A DNA stretch of 64,000 nucleotides from assembly GCF_902506165.1 (NCBI RefSeq), contig NZ_LR733817.1:4865625-4929624 (forward strand), written 5' to 3'. The notes beneath the pieces were generated by a model that was given only the letters and a program-made list of their open reading frames with translations, was not told the origin of the DNA and did not search any database. Positions 51,702 through 59,985 of the stretch are shown here, one piece after another; positions within the stretch are counted from its first letter, which is position 1, and every line of letters begins with the position of its first letter. The DNA comes from Bosea sp. 29B (GTDB lineage Bacteria > Pseudomonadota > Alphaproteobacteria > Rhizobiales > Beijerinckiaceae). The position numbers and the translations under genes were made by a program.

Positions 51702-53099
51702 TCAAAGCGCGCCGGGGTTGAACAACGCGTCCTGCTCGCGGCGCAGGCGAACCAGGGTGGTGGTCTCGTCGAGGGCGACATCGGCGCAGGTGACGACCGC
51801 GCCGCGCGCCACCTTGCGCACCACCGGCCGGCCGGCGGTGAGGTAATAGGGGACCGGCTCGCTCGGTCCGAGCGGACGGGCAGGGGTCAATTGCGGCTCC
51901 AACCCCTCGATGACGTGGCGATAGCCCATGGTCAGGGTCTCGCCCGGCTCGAGGTCGCGGCTCGCCCGCGCCGTCAGGTCGACGCGCGGCAGGACCTCGG
52001 CGCCGCCGGTCGATTGGCCAAGGAGGGCGGCCGAGAGCGCCGACACCGGCGCTTCCGCTCCGAGCAGGTGCACAGGGTTGTGCAGCAGGACATAGCGGCC
52101 ATCCGGCGAGCAGGGGATGCCTTTGCCGGCAAAGAGCTTGCCGGTCGCCAGATCAGGCGTCTCGGCGATGACGAAGACGCCGCCGGCGAAGGAGAGCTCG
52201 TCCGGCCGCCTGAGACAGTTGAACATGTCGACGCGACCGGTGCCGGAGAGCAGGCCACCCTCGGCCGCCGGCCGGAACAGGCTCGGCAATTCCGTGGTCC
52301 GCGCGATCGGTGCATGCATCGCGGCCACGTCCGGCATCAGCCCGGTATGGTTTGCGACGATGCCCATCTCGCAAAGGTCGGGCACAGTGGCGCGCGGGAA
52401 GGGCAGCTTTGCACGGGCCTCGAGCAGGCCAAGCGGGTCGCTGCCGAGCTTGCCGAAAGCCGCGGCGAAATCGGCGGCCGTCACAGCCTTCTCCCAGGCT
52501 GTGACGGTGCCGGCCTCCGGATCCCAGACGAAATCGGACTCAGATGACTTGCCGGCGGCGACGATCGGCAGGCCGAGGACGCGGGCCCAGCCGATCAGTC
52601 CGATCAGCAGGCTCGGCTGGTCGCCGTCGACCGGGGTATGCACGACGCCCTTCTGCCTGGCGCGGTGAGCGAGGATCGGGCCGATGATGCATTCGGCCTC
52701 CTTGGTCACCATGACGAGGTGGCGGCCGGCCTCGATCGCCGCGAGCGCAGTCATCGCCGCGCCTTCCGGATCGCCGGTCGCCTCGACGACGACGTCGACC
52801 GGCAGTCCTTCGAGATGGGCGGCATCGCCGATCAGCGCGACCAGCCCGCGTTCGAGAGCGGCCTTGGCCTCGGCGGCGCTATGGCAGTCGACGACCTCAG
52901 CCTCACTCAGGCCGCCGGCGAGCGCTGCCTTGCGGGCGCGGCCGATATCGAGGTCGCAGACGACGCGCGGCTCGATATGCGGGGCGCGGCGCGCCTGGCC
53001 GATGAAGCTCGCGCCGAATTCGCCGGCGCCGACCAGGGCGGCGGAGATCACGCGATCGGGCGCGCTGGGCTTCAGCGCGAAGAGGTTCTCGATGTTCAC
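51702..53099 (-). CDS. SAF-domain NAD(P)-dependent oxidoreductase (predicted homoserine dehydrogenase-like, COG4091)
   Basis: A 465-residue protein. The N-terminal Rossmann fold has AALVGAGEFGASFIGQARR and VVCDLDIGRA; VVVEATGDPEGAAMTALAAIEAGRHLVMVTKEAE is the homoserine-dehydrogenase-type substrate loop. Near the C-terminus a SAF domain (RKVARGAVVTCADVALDETTTLVRLRREQD) resembles those of altronate hydrolase and sialic acid synthase. COG4091 members occur in sugar-acid catabolic loci but their reaction is not known to me. It forms a two-gene operon with the cyclase-family gene. Confidence 0.8.
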   Translation of the reverse strand: MNIENLFALKPSAPDRVISAALVGAGEFGASFIGQARRAPHIEPRVVCDLDIGRARKAALAGGLSEAEVVDCHSAAEAKAALERGLVALIGDAAHLEGLPVDVVVEATGDPEGAAMTALAAIEAGRHLVMVTKEAECIIGPILAHRARQKGVVHTPVDGDQPSLLIGLIGWARVLGLPIVAAGKSSESDFVWDPEAGTVTAWEKAVTAADFAAAFGKLGSDPLGLLEARAKLPFPRATVPDLCEMGIVANHTGLMPDVAAMHAPIARTTELPSLFRPAAEGGLLSGTGRVDMFNCLRRPDELSFAGGVFVIAETPDLATGKLFAGKGIPCSPDGRYVLLHNPVHLLGAEAPVSALSAALLGQSTGGAEVLPRVDLTARASRDLEPGETLTMGYRHVIEGLEPQLTPARPLGPSEPVPYYLTAGRPVVRKVARGAVVTCADVALDETTTLVRLRREQDALFNPGAL

Positions 53100-53138
53100 T
53101 GGGGTCGCTTTCGTTCGGGCAAGGCAGGGCGGCGGCCG

Positions 53139-53810
53139 TCAGACGGCCAGGCCCTCGATGGCGTAGATGCGCGCGGGGGCGCCGTCGGCGTTCGGGATCA
53201 GCAGCGGCGCGGCCGAGAACAGGTTGCGCGGTGCCGTCAGCCTGCTGGTGTTGACGACATATTCGATTAGCGTGACGCCATGGCTGAGCAGGACGTGGTG
53301 GGTGACATGCTCGGGCTTGGGCACTTCCTTGCCTTCGAGCAGGAGGCGGATCGGGTAGTCCTGCGGGAAGTCGAAGGCGACGGCTGTCGGCTTGCGCTCC
53401 GCCAGCCACTGCGCCGCTTCCAGCGTCAGCCAGGGCGCTTCGGTCCAGAAGCTCTTGTCATGATAGTCGCGCCGGTCGTTCCACTGCGTCGCCAACAGCA
53501 GGATCTCGCCATCGGCCCCGCCGGCATCGGCAGCGGCGAGATGCTCGGGGCCGATCGGCTCATTGGCCGGGCGCTCGCTTAGATCAAGCACCCGGCAGGG
53601 GCCGACGACCCGGCTGAGCGGCGTCGCCTCGATCGTCGGCGCGCCGGCGACGAAATGGGCCGGCGCATCGACATGCGAGAAGCCATGGCAGGGGCCGTTG
53701 ATCTTCGAGACCCGGAACTGGTCTCCCGCCGCGATATCGCCCTTGATCGAAAGCTCCACCGGCCAGCGGAAATGCGGTGCGATCGGCATGGAAAGGTCGA
53801 CGATGTGCAT
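53139..53810 (-). CDS. Cyclase-family (kynurenine-formamidase-like) hydrolase
   Basis: A 223-residue metal-dependent hydrolase. The family motif HxDxPxH is complete: H46, D48 and H52 in GFSHVDAPAHF, which bind Mn/Zn. LLLATQWNDR, AVAFDFPQDYP and HHVLLSHGVTLIEYVVN are also conserved. Members open N-formyl, lactam or lactone bonds. First gene of the minus-strand pair, divergent from gntR, with the operator palindrome between. Confidence 0.85.
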   Translation of the reverse strand: MHIVDLSMPIAPHFRWPVELSIKGDIAAGDQFRVSKINGPCHGFSHVDAPAHFVAGAPTIEATPLSRVVGPCRVLDLSERPANEPIGPEHLAAADAGGADGEILLLATQWNDRRDYHDKSFWTEAPWLTLEAAQWLAERKPTAVAFDFPQDYPIRLLLEGKEVPKPEHVTHHVLLSHGVTLIEYVVNTSRLTAPRNLFSAAPLLIPNADGAPARIYAIEGLAV

Positions 53811-53871
53811 GGCCCTGCCTGGATTGCGGAAAGGGATGCCGGCTAGCCGGCGGCTCCGTTCTAGGTGTCCG

Positions 53872-53891
53872 AATTCTTGTATGCAAGAATT
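53872..53891. promoter_or_regulatory. GntR operator in cyclase/gntR divergent promoter
   Basis: AATTCTTG-TATG-CAAGAATT, a perfect 8-4-8 palindrome with TTGTATGCAA core, the form expected for FadR/FCD-type GntR regulators. It lies 38 nt before the gntR start and about 60 nt before the divergent cyclase gene. Confidence 0.7.
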
Positions 53892-53929
53892 TTTCGACAG
53901 CGGGCCAGCCGCGCGATATACAGGGCATC

Positions 53930-54664
53930 ATGGATAGTCCGGCCGACACGACCCCGCTCGCAGCGCTTCTCGCTCAGGTACCGCAGCCCGAGCCGGGCCG
54001 GCGCAAGGGCGCTCTGCACGGCAGCACGGTCGCAAAACTACGCAATCTGATCGTCACCGGGGCGCTGGCGCCGGGCGCCAAGCTGAACGAGCGCGAGCTC
54101 TGCCTGCAGCTCGGCGTCTCACGCACGCCGGTGCGCGAGGCGATCAAGACGCTGACCCAGGATGGCTTGTTGCGGGCGCTGCCGAACAAGTCGTCAGTGG
54201 TCGCCGAGCTCGATGTCGGCGAGATCGAGGCGCTGATCGATGTTGTCTCGACGATCGAGGGATTGGCCGGCGAGCTCGCCGCAGCGCGTGCCACCGACGA
54301 GGCCGTCGCCGAGATCGGCATGCTGCACTACAAGATGATGCTGCATCACACCCGCGACGAGCTGCCGGGCTATTTCGAGGCCAACAAGGCCTTCCACCGC
54401 CGCATCGTCGAACTTTCCGGCAATCCCGTCCTGCTCTGGATCTGGGAGTTGCTGGCGCTGCGGGTCGACCGCGCCCGCTACTCCTCGAACCTCTGGCCGA
54501 AGCGCTGGAAGATGGCGATCCAGGAGCATGAGCAGATCCTGGCGGCGCTGACCGCCGGCGACGCCGCGCTGGCGAGCCAGCGCCTGCGTGAGCACGTCCG
54601 CAACGGGCTGTCGGGGCTCGTCGCGGCACTGAAGGAGAGGGGAGCGGCTGCGGAGGGGCGTTGA
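53930..54664 (+). CDS. GntR-family regulator, FCD (FadR-like) subfamily
   Basis: A 244-residue regulator. The HTH covers residues about 32-95 (KLRNLIVTGALAPGAKLNERELCLQLGVSRTPVREAIKTL, in parts). The FCD effector domain follows, with metal-site histidines in HTRDELPGYFEANKAFHRRIVEL, HEQILAALTAGD and REHVRNGL. FCD proteins bind small organic acids. CAGGGC precedes the ATG. It stands between two catabolic operons and is probably their repressor. Confidence 0.9.
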   Translation: MDSPADTTPLAALLAQVPQPEPGRRKGALHGSTVAKLRNLIVTGALAPGAKLNERELCLQLGVSRTPVREAIKTLTQDGLLRALPNKSSVVAELDVGEIEALIDVVSTIEGLAGELAAARATDEAVAEIGMLHYKMMLHHTRDELPGYFEANKAFHRRIVELSGNPVLLWIWELLALRVDRARYSSNLWPKRWKMAIQEHEQILAALTAGDAALASQRLREHVRNGLSGLVAALKERGAAAEGR

Positions 54665-54666
54665 GC

Positions 54667-54893
54667 CACCACACCGTCATTCCGGGGCAGGCCGCAGGCC
54701 TGAGCCCGGAACCCATGAACACTACCCTTTCCGTCATGGTCGGGCTTGTCCCGACCATCCATGTCTTCCTTCGCCGAGTGTGGTGTTCAAGACGTGGATG
54801 CTCGCCACAAGGGCGAGCATGACGAGCTGGACCAGAGTCGTGGTCATGGGTTCCGGGCTCGCTGCTGCGCAGCGCCCCGGAAAGACGGCATAG
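54667..54893. repeat. Type A palindromic repeat, copy 3, split by a type B element
   Basis: Left arm 54667-54720 (ACCGTCATTCCGGGGCAGGC ... CCGGAACCCATGA) and right arm 54843-54893 (GTCATGGGTTCCGGGCTCGC ... CCCCGGAAAGACGG) pair as in copies 1 and 2. The whole 99-bp type B element at 54732-54830 lies between them, in the loop. It occupies the gap between convergent gntR and dehydrogenase genes. Confidence 0.85.
54732..54830. repeat. Type B 99-bp cloverleaf repeat, copy 3 (nested)
   Basis: Complete type B element with intact outer stem GTCATG/CATGAC and both side hairpins. It is embedded between the two arms of a type A repeat, which implies insertion after the type A element was in place. Confidence 0.9.
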
Positions 54894-54911
54894 GCAGTTG
54901 CGTGCCTATCC

Positions 54912-55793
54912 TCAGTGCGCCTGCTCGGCCTCCGGCAGCACCTTCAGCACCGCGATCGCGTCGAGCTCGCTATGGCCTTGCGCGACGAGCATGCGATAGA
55001 GCGTCGTCGCCTGAGCGACCATCGGCATGGCCAAATGCTGCTCACGCCCGGCCTCCATCAGCATCTCCAGGTCCTTCAGCACCTGCCTGGCATAGCCCTT
55101 CGGCGCGAAATCGCGCGCGACCATGCGTGGCATCATCGCCTGCAGCACCGCCGAATTGCCGAGGCCCGGCGCCAGCGCCGCCGGGATCTTGTCGGCATCG
55201 ACGCCATAGGCCTCGGCCAGCCGCAGCGATTCCGCCACCACGACATAATTGGTCAGGCACAGCGCCTGGTTGACCAGCTTGGTCGCCTGGCCGGCGCCGA
55301 CCGCGCCCATATGGGTGAAGAGGCCAAGACTCTCGGCGAGCAGCCGCACCTGTTCAATCGTTTCAGGCGCGCCGCCGGCCATGATCGCGAGCTTGCCCGC
55401 TTCCGCCGCGGGTGGCCCGCCCGAGACCGGCGCGTCGATGAAACCGATACCAGCTTCCGCCAGCGCCGCTCCGAGCGCTTTGGTCACGCCGATCTCGGTC
55501 GTCGAGAAGTCGATGACGATGGCGCCCTGCTTTGGTTTGGCCGAGAGGATGCCGCCTTCGCCTGTTACCACCGCCTGCACCGCCTTGGTGGTGGTCACTG
55601 CGATGCAGATGGGATTGGCGCGCTCGGCCACCTCGGCCGGGGAGCCGGCAAGGGCGATTCCGAGCGCTTCGGCCTCAGCCCGCCGGGCCGGGTAGAGATC
55701 GTATCCGACCACCTTGCGACCGGTCGCGATCAGGCGCTTGCAGAAGCCCGCGCCCATCAGCCCGAGGCCGATGAAGCCGATCGTCTCGCTCAT
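54912..55793 (-). CDS. 3-hydroxyisobutyrate dehydrogenase-family oxidoreductase
   Basis: A 293-residue beta-hydroxyacid dehydrogenase. The NAD(P) loop is GFIGLGLMGAGFCKRL; the substrate loop is DAPVSGGPPAAEAGKLAIMAGG and the catalytic Lys is in GAGQATKLVNQAL. Family members oxidise 3-hydroxyisobutyrate, tartronate semialdehyde or L-threonate. Overlaps the crotonase gene by four bases, last in a three-gene operon. Confidence 0.88.
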   Translation of the reverse strand: MSETIGFIGLGLMGAGFCKRLIATGRKVVGYDLYPARRAEAEALGIALAGSPAEVAERANPICIAVTTTKAVQAVVTGEGGILSAKPKQGAIVIDFSTTEIGVTKALGAALAEAGIGFIDAPVSGGPPAAEAGKLAIMAGGAPETIEQVRLLAESLGLFTHMGAVGAGQATKLVNQALCLTNYVVVAESLRLAEAYGVDADKIPAALAPGLGNSAVLQAMMPRMVARDFAPKGYARQVLKDLEMLMEAGREQHLAMPMVAQATTLYRMLVAQGHSELDAIAVLKVLPEAEQAH

Positions 55794-56572
55794 TTGCCTT
55801 GCCAGTTCGGCGTGCGCTTGCCGAGGAAGGCTTCCATGCCCTCACGGAAATCGGCGCTGGTGTAGCAGAGGGTGACGAGATCATCGCCGTCGATGTCGGC
55901 GCTCGCCGCCGCCGTGAGCCGGCGCAGCGCCTCCTTGGTGGCGCGCATCGTCAAGGGCGCATGGCCGCGGATCGTCTGCGCAAGCTCCTTCACGCGCGCC
56001 ATCAGTGCGGCATGGTCGACGACGAGCTCGTTGTAGAGGCCGATGCGATGACCTTCCTCGGCCTCGACCAGCCGCGCGGTGAAGATGATGTCCTTGACGC
56101 GGGCCGGGCCGAGCAGGCTGGCGAGCCGGGCATAGTTCGCCATCGACAGGCAGTTGCCGAGCGTGCGCGCCACCGGGAAGCCGAAGCGGGCCGATTGCGT
56201 CGCGATCCGGAGGTCGCAGGCGCAGGCGATCGCCGCGCCGCCGCCGGTGACCGCGCCCGCGATCGCCGCGATGGTCGGCACCGTGCAGCTCTCGATTGTG
56301 GTGATCACCCGCTCGATCCGGTTCTCATAGGCGAGGGCGTCCTCCGCCGTCTTGAATTCGCGGAACTGCGAGATGTCGGTGCCGGCGGCGAAGGCCTTCT
56401 CGCCGGCGCCGGTGACGACGAACACTTTCGGCGCGCCGTGCTTCTCGGGATTGCCGAGGATCTCGGCCAGCCCTTCATACATGGCGAAGGTCAGGGCATT
56501 GCGTGCCTGTGGGCGGTTGAGCGTGACGGTGCCGACCCCATCGGCGACGTCGTAGAGAATCTCGTCGTTCAT
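55790..56572 (-). CDS. Enoyl-CoA hydratase/isomerase-family protein lacking canonical catalytic Glu
   Basis: A 260-residue crotonase-fold protein. The oxyanion-hole segments are AAGTDISQF and GAVTGGGAAIACACD. In rat hydratase, the corresponding positions have Glu144 (GGGCELAMMCD) and Glu164 (FGQPE); here they are Ala (GGGAAIACACD) and Val (FGFPVARTLG). Ordinary hydration is therefore unlikely; another CoA-thioester reaction is more plausible. The ATG at MNDEILYD is taken. It lies 10 nt after the CoA-transferase gene. Confidence 0.85.
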   Translation of the reverse strand: MNDEILYDVADGVGTVTLNRPQARNALTFAMYEGLAEILGNPEKHGAPKVFVVTGAGEKAFAAGTDISQFREFKTAEDALAYENRIERVITTIESCTVPTIAAIAGAVTGGGAAIACACDLRIATQSARFGFPVARTLGNCLSMANYARLASLLGPARVKDIIFTARLVEAEEGHRIGLYNELVVDHAALMARVKELAQTIRGHAPLTMRATKEALRRLTAAASADIDGDDLVTLCYTSADFREGMEAFLGKRTPNWQGK

Positions 56573-56582
56573 CGGATGCCTT

Positions 56583-57776
56583 TCAGATCGCGCCTTCGGC
56601 TTTGAGGCCGGCGATGGCCGCCTCGTCGAAGCCGAGCTCGGTGAGGATTTCGAGGTTGTGGTCGCCGGCATCCGGCGTCGGCGTCGCGATGCTGGACGGC
56701 GTGCGCGACAGGCTGACCGGCTGGCCGACGACGCGGATGTCGCCGATCGCGGGATGGCTGACGGGTTGCGCGATGCCGAGATGCTGCACCTGCGGATCGT
56801 CGAAGACGGCATCGACCGCATAGATCGGCCCGGCCGGCACGGAAGCCTTCTCACAGGCGTCGAGCCAGTAGGCGCTGTCCTGCGTGGACATGATCTCCTC
56901 GAGCAGCACGCGCAGTTCCGGCCGCGCCGCGAAGCGCTTCTCCATATTGTCATAGCGTGGGTCGCTGGCGAGCTCCGGCCGGCCGATGGCGCTGCAGAAG
57001 GAGCGCCAATGCCCCTCGGCGCCGACGCCGAGATTGATGTGGCCGTCGCGCGTCGCATAGACGCCCATCGGCGTCGCGTAGGGATGGTCGTTGCCGGCCT
57101 GCGGCGGCACCTTGCCCTCGACCAGATAGCGCGCGACCTGGAAGTCCATCATGCCGATCTGGGCTTCGAGCAGCGAGGTCTGCACCCACTGGCCCTTGCC
57201 CGAGACCGCGCGTTCCTGCAGTGCGACCAGCGCGCCGATCGCGCCATAGAGCCCGGCGGCGGAGTCGGCGACGGCGATGCCAGCGCGCACCGGCCCCTGG
57301 CCGGGCAGGCCGGTGACCGACATCATGCCGCCCATGCCCTGGGCGATCTGGTCGAAGCCGGCGCGCAGGCGATAGGGACCGCTCTGGCCGAAGCCCGAGA
57401 TCGAGACCAGGATCAGCCGCGGGTTGAGCGCATGCAGCGTCTCGAAATCGAGTCCGAGCCGCTCCTTCACATCCGGCCGGAAGTTCTCGACCAGGAGGTC
57501 GGCATCGACGATCAGCTTGCGCAGGATCGCCTTGCCGGACGCAGTCTTCAGGTTGAGCGTCAGCGAGCGCTTGTTCCGATGCAGGTTCTGCATGTCGTAG
57601 CCATGCCGCGGCCCGCTCATGTTCTCGTTGGGATCGACACCCGGCGGGCTTTCGATCTTGATCACGTCCGCGCCGAAATCGGCGAAGATGCGGGCGCAGG
57701 TCGGCCCGGCGCGCACGCGCGTCAGGTCGAGCACGCGCAAGCGTTCGAGGGCAGTGGACGGCGTCGGGCGGGGCAT
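56583..57776 (-). CDS. CaiB/BaiF-family (class III) CoA-transferase
   Basis: A 397-residue CoA-transferase. RVLDLTRVRAGPTCARIFADFGADVIKIESP is the family N-terminus (LTRVRAGPT in place of the usual LSRVLAGP); the catalytic Asp lies in AGIAVADSAAGLYGAIGAL. NKRSLTLNLKTASGKAILRKL and VENFRPDV are also typical. It activates a carboxylic acid as CoA ester for the crotonase-like enzyme downstream. A GntR-like palindrome lies 70 nt upstream. Confidence 0.9.
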   Translation of the reverse strand: MPRPTPSTALERLRVLDLTRVRAGPTCARIFADFGADVIKIESPPGVDPNENMSGPRHGYDMQNLHRNKRSLTLNLKTASGKAILRKLIVDADLLVENFRPDVKERLGLDFETLHALNPRLILVSISGFGQSGPYRLRAGFDQIAQGMGGMMSVTGLPGQGPVRAGIAVADSAAGLYGAIGALVALQERAVSGKGQWVQTSLLEAQIGMMDFQVARYLVEGKVPPQAGNDHPYATPMGVYATRDGHINLGVGAEGHWRSFCSAIGRPELASDPRYDNMEKRFAARPELRVLLEEIMSTQDSAYWLDACEKASVPAGPIYAVDAVFDDPQVQHLGIAQPVSHPAIGDIRVVGQPVSLSRTPSSIATPTPDAGDHNLEILTELGFDEAAIAGLKAEGAI

Positions 57777-57846
57777 GATGATCCGGATGCGTGACAGAGG
57801 GCGCCGACTATCCCGTCATCATCCCAAGGCGTCAATCTTTGACGCC

Positions 57847-57862
57847 ATCTTGCATGCAAGAT
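57847..57862. promoter_or_regulatory. GntR-like palindrome in CoA-transferase/dehydrogenase divergent promoter
   Basis: ATCTTGCATGCAAGAT, a perfect 16-bp palindrome with the core CTTGCATGCAAG, close to CTTGTATGCAAG at 53872-53891. It sits between the divergent genes starting at 57776 and 57997. Confidence 0.6.
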
Positions 57863-57996
57863 CGGTAGGCGACCCATGCGCCAACCGGACAACGGGAGCT
57901 GGCGAGTCGCGGAACACGGGCGTTGACGTCCGGCGGAAAGCCTTGCGAGCTTGTCGGGCAGCGTCGGCAACTGACGCAGGAGCCCGGAGGAAGACG

Positions 57997-58824
57997 ATGA
58001 CGGTGGTTGCACTGTTCGGTGCCGGCGGCAAGATGGGCATGCGCCTCGGCCGCAATCTCGCGCGCTCGCGCTTCGAGACGCGCCATGTCGAGATCAGCCC
58101 GGCCGGCCAGGACCGTATCCGCGAAGCCTTCGGCGTGCCTTGCATCGATCCGGGCGCGGCGATCGCGGGGGCCGAGGTCGTGATCCTCGCGGTGCCCGAT
58201 ACCGTCGTCGGCGCTGTCTCCCGCGATCTCGTGCCGAAGCTGGCGGCTGGGACGATCGTCGTCATCCTCGACGCGGCCGCGCCTCATGCCGGTCATCTGC
58301 CCGAGCGCGCCGACATCACCTATTTCGTCACCCATCCCTGCCATCCGCCGATCTTCAATGACGAGACCGAGGAAGCCGCAAGGGCGGACCATTTTGGCGG
58401 CATCGCGGCAAAGCAGCACATCGTCAACGCGCTGATGCAGGGGCCGGAGGCGCATTACGCGCTTGGCGAGGAGGTCGCCCGGGCGATCTGGGCGCCGGTG
58501 ATGCGCTCGCACCGCGTAACCGTCGAGCAGATGGCGATCCTCGAGCCCGGCTTGTCGGAAACCGTCTGCGCCACGCTGCTAGATGCGATGCGCGAGGCGA
58601 TGGAGGAGACGATCGCCCGCGGCGTGCCGCGCGAGGCCGCGCGCGACTTCCTGCTCGGCCATATGAACATCCTGGCGGCGGTGACCTTCGGCGAGGTCCA
58701 GGGTGTGTTCTCCGACGCCTGCAACAAGGCGATCGTCTTCGGCAAGGAGACCATTCTTCGGCCGGACTGGAAGCGCCTGTTCGAGCCGCAGGAGATCGCC
58801 GACAGCGTCCGGCGCATCACCTGA
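57997..58824 (+). CDS. 6-phosphogluconate-dehydrogenase-like oxidoreductase (ApnO-like?)
   Basis: A 275-residue protein from an ATG behind CGGAGG. The Rossmann motif is ALFGAGGKMGMRLGRNLA and the C-terminal helices (LEPGLSETVCATLLDAMREAMEE, ARDFLLGHMNILAAVTFG) belong to the PGDH C-domain group. THPCHPPIFNDE is a conserved middle motif. Some relatives are D-apionate oxidoisomerases, so a branched or unusual sugar acid is possible; I cannot confirm this. It is divergent from the CoA-transferase, sharing the GntR-like site. Confidence 0.72.
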   Translation: MTVVALFGAGGKMGMRLGRNLARSRFETRHVEISPAGQDRIREAFGVPCIDPGAAIAGAEVVILAVPDTVVGAVSRDLVPKLAAGTIVVILDAAAPHAGHLPERADITYFVTHPCHPPIFNDETEEAARADHFGGIAAKQHIVNALMQGPEAHYALGEEVARAIWAPVMRSHRVTVEQMAILEPGLSETVCATLLDAMREAMEETIARGVPREAARDFLLGHMNILAAVTFGEVQGVFSDACNKAIVFGKETILRPDWKRLFEPQEIADSVRRIT

Positions 58825-58909
58825 GGTTGTACGGTGAGGCTTCGACCGATTTCGAAGCCATGTTATGCCTGCTTTGCCGGCCGGGCCGGCATGCCTTCGG
58901 AGAAGCCAA

Positions 58910-59545
58910 ATGAGCGCGATCAGCGAGAAGCCGGGCACGACGGTCGATGATGCAGCCCAGCTGCGCGCGATCGTCGGCGAGGAATCCCTGGTCGTCCAGA
59001 AGAAGGTGCTCGACCGGCTCGACACATTCTGCCGCGACTTCATCGCGCTCTCGCCCTTTCTCGTGCTGGCCACCGCCGACCGCGAGGGCGGCGTGGATGC
59101 CAGCCCGCGCGGCGACGGGCCGGGCTTCGTCGAGGTCCTCGACGAGCGGACGCTGCTGATCCCGGACCGGCGCGGCAACAACCGGATCGATTCCTTCCGC
59201 AATGTGCTGAGCGCACCGGGCGTCGGGCTGGTCTTCTTCGTGCCGGGGATCACCGAGACGCTGCGCGTCAATGGACGGGCGCGGATGACCACCGACGCTG
59301 CGCTGCTGGAACCCATGGCGATGCAGGAGAAGGCACCGAAGCTCGGCCTGATCGTCGAGGTGGATGAGGCTTATTTCCATTGCGGCAAGGCGCTGCTCCG
59401 CTCGAAGCTCTGGGCTCAGGAGGCGCAGGTCGAGCGCAGCAGCTTTCCGACGCTTGGCCGCATCGTCGCCGAGCAGACCAAGGCGGTTGATGCCGCCGAG
59501 GCCGATGCCAATCTGGAAGAGGCCTACCGCTCGCGGCTCTATTGA
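58910..59545 (+). CDS. Pyridoxamine 5'-phosphate oxidase-family (split-barrel flavin) protein
   Basis: A 211-residue protein of the MSMEG_1061-type PNPOx-like family. FIALSPFLVLATADREGGVDASPRGDGPGFV and LLIPDRRGNNRIDSFRNVL are the family core (FMN- or F420-binding barrel). Small-molecule redox is the usual role but substrates are undefined. The ModE-like gene starts 26 nt downstream on the same strand. Confidence 0.85.
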   Translation: MSAISEKPGTTVDDAAQLRAIVGEESLVVQKKVLDRLDTFCRDFIALSPFLVLATADREGGVDASPRGDGPGFVEVLDERTLLIPDRRGNNRIDSFRNVLSAPGVGLVFFVPGITETLRVNGRARMTTDAALLEPMAMQEKAPKLGLIVEVDEAYFHCGKALLRSKLWAQEAQVERSSFPTLGRIVAEQTKAVDAAEADANLEEAYRSRLY

Positions 59546-59571
59546 GCGCGCGCGGCCGCGGAGGGCTGACC

Positions 59572-59946
59572 TTGTCGAAGGCTGACCAGTCCTTGCCGGC
59601 GACGCGCTTCAGCTTCCGGCTCGATTTCACACCAGGCGGACGCCTCGGGCCCGGCAAGATGCAATTGCTGGAGGCGATCGGCGAGACCGGTTCGATCTCC
59701 GCCGCCGGTCGCTCGATGAAGATGTCCTATCGCCGCGCCTGGCTATTGGTCGACGATCTCAACCGCATCTTCCGCGCGCCGCTGGTCGAGGCGCAGCCCG
59801 GCGGCGCCAAGGGCGGGGGCGCCCATCTGACGGCGCTCGGCCGCGAGATCGTCGCCAACTATCGCGCCATCGAGGCGAAGGCGCTGGAAGCGGGGGCCGC
59901 GGAGATAGAGGCGTTGCGGGGTGCTGTTGCCCTGCGTGATTCCTGA
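59572..59946 (+). CDS. ModE-like winged-helix protein without molybdate-binding domain
   Basis: About 124 residues starting with TTG behind GGAGGG. It contains only the ModE N-terminal HTH (KMQLLEAIGETGSISAAGRSMKMSYRRAWLLVDDLNRIF, in parts) and a short helical dimerisation tail. The Mo-binding TOBE repeats of E. coli ModE are absent. A separate Mop protein and modABC lie 0.4-3 kb away, and a Mo-box precedes modA, so it is the likely regulator. How it senses molybdate without a binding domain is open. Confidence 0.8.
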   Translation: MSKADQSLPATRFSFRLDFTPGGRLGPGKMQLLEAIGETGSISAAGRSMKMSYRRAWLLVDDLNRIFRAPLVEAQPGGAKGGGAHLTALGREIVANYRAIEAKALEAGAAEIEALRGAVALRDS

Positions 59947-59985
59947 GAGCGCACGGGGCCTTATTTGCCCGCGGAGTGACAATCT

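Noticed and set aside
54667..54893. Possible CRISPR or attachment site because of dense repeats
   Set aside because: Repeats are long inverted palindromes without regular spacers, cas genes or integrase; nested intergenic elements explain them.
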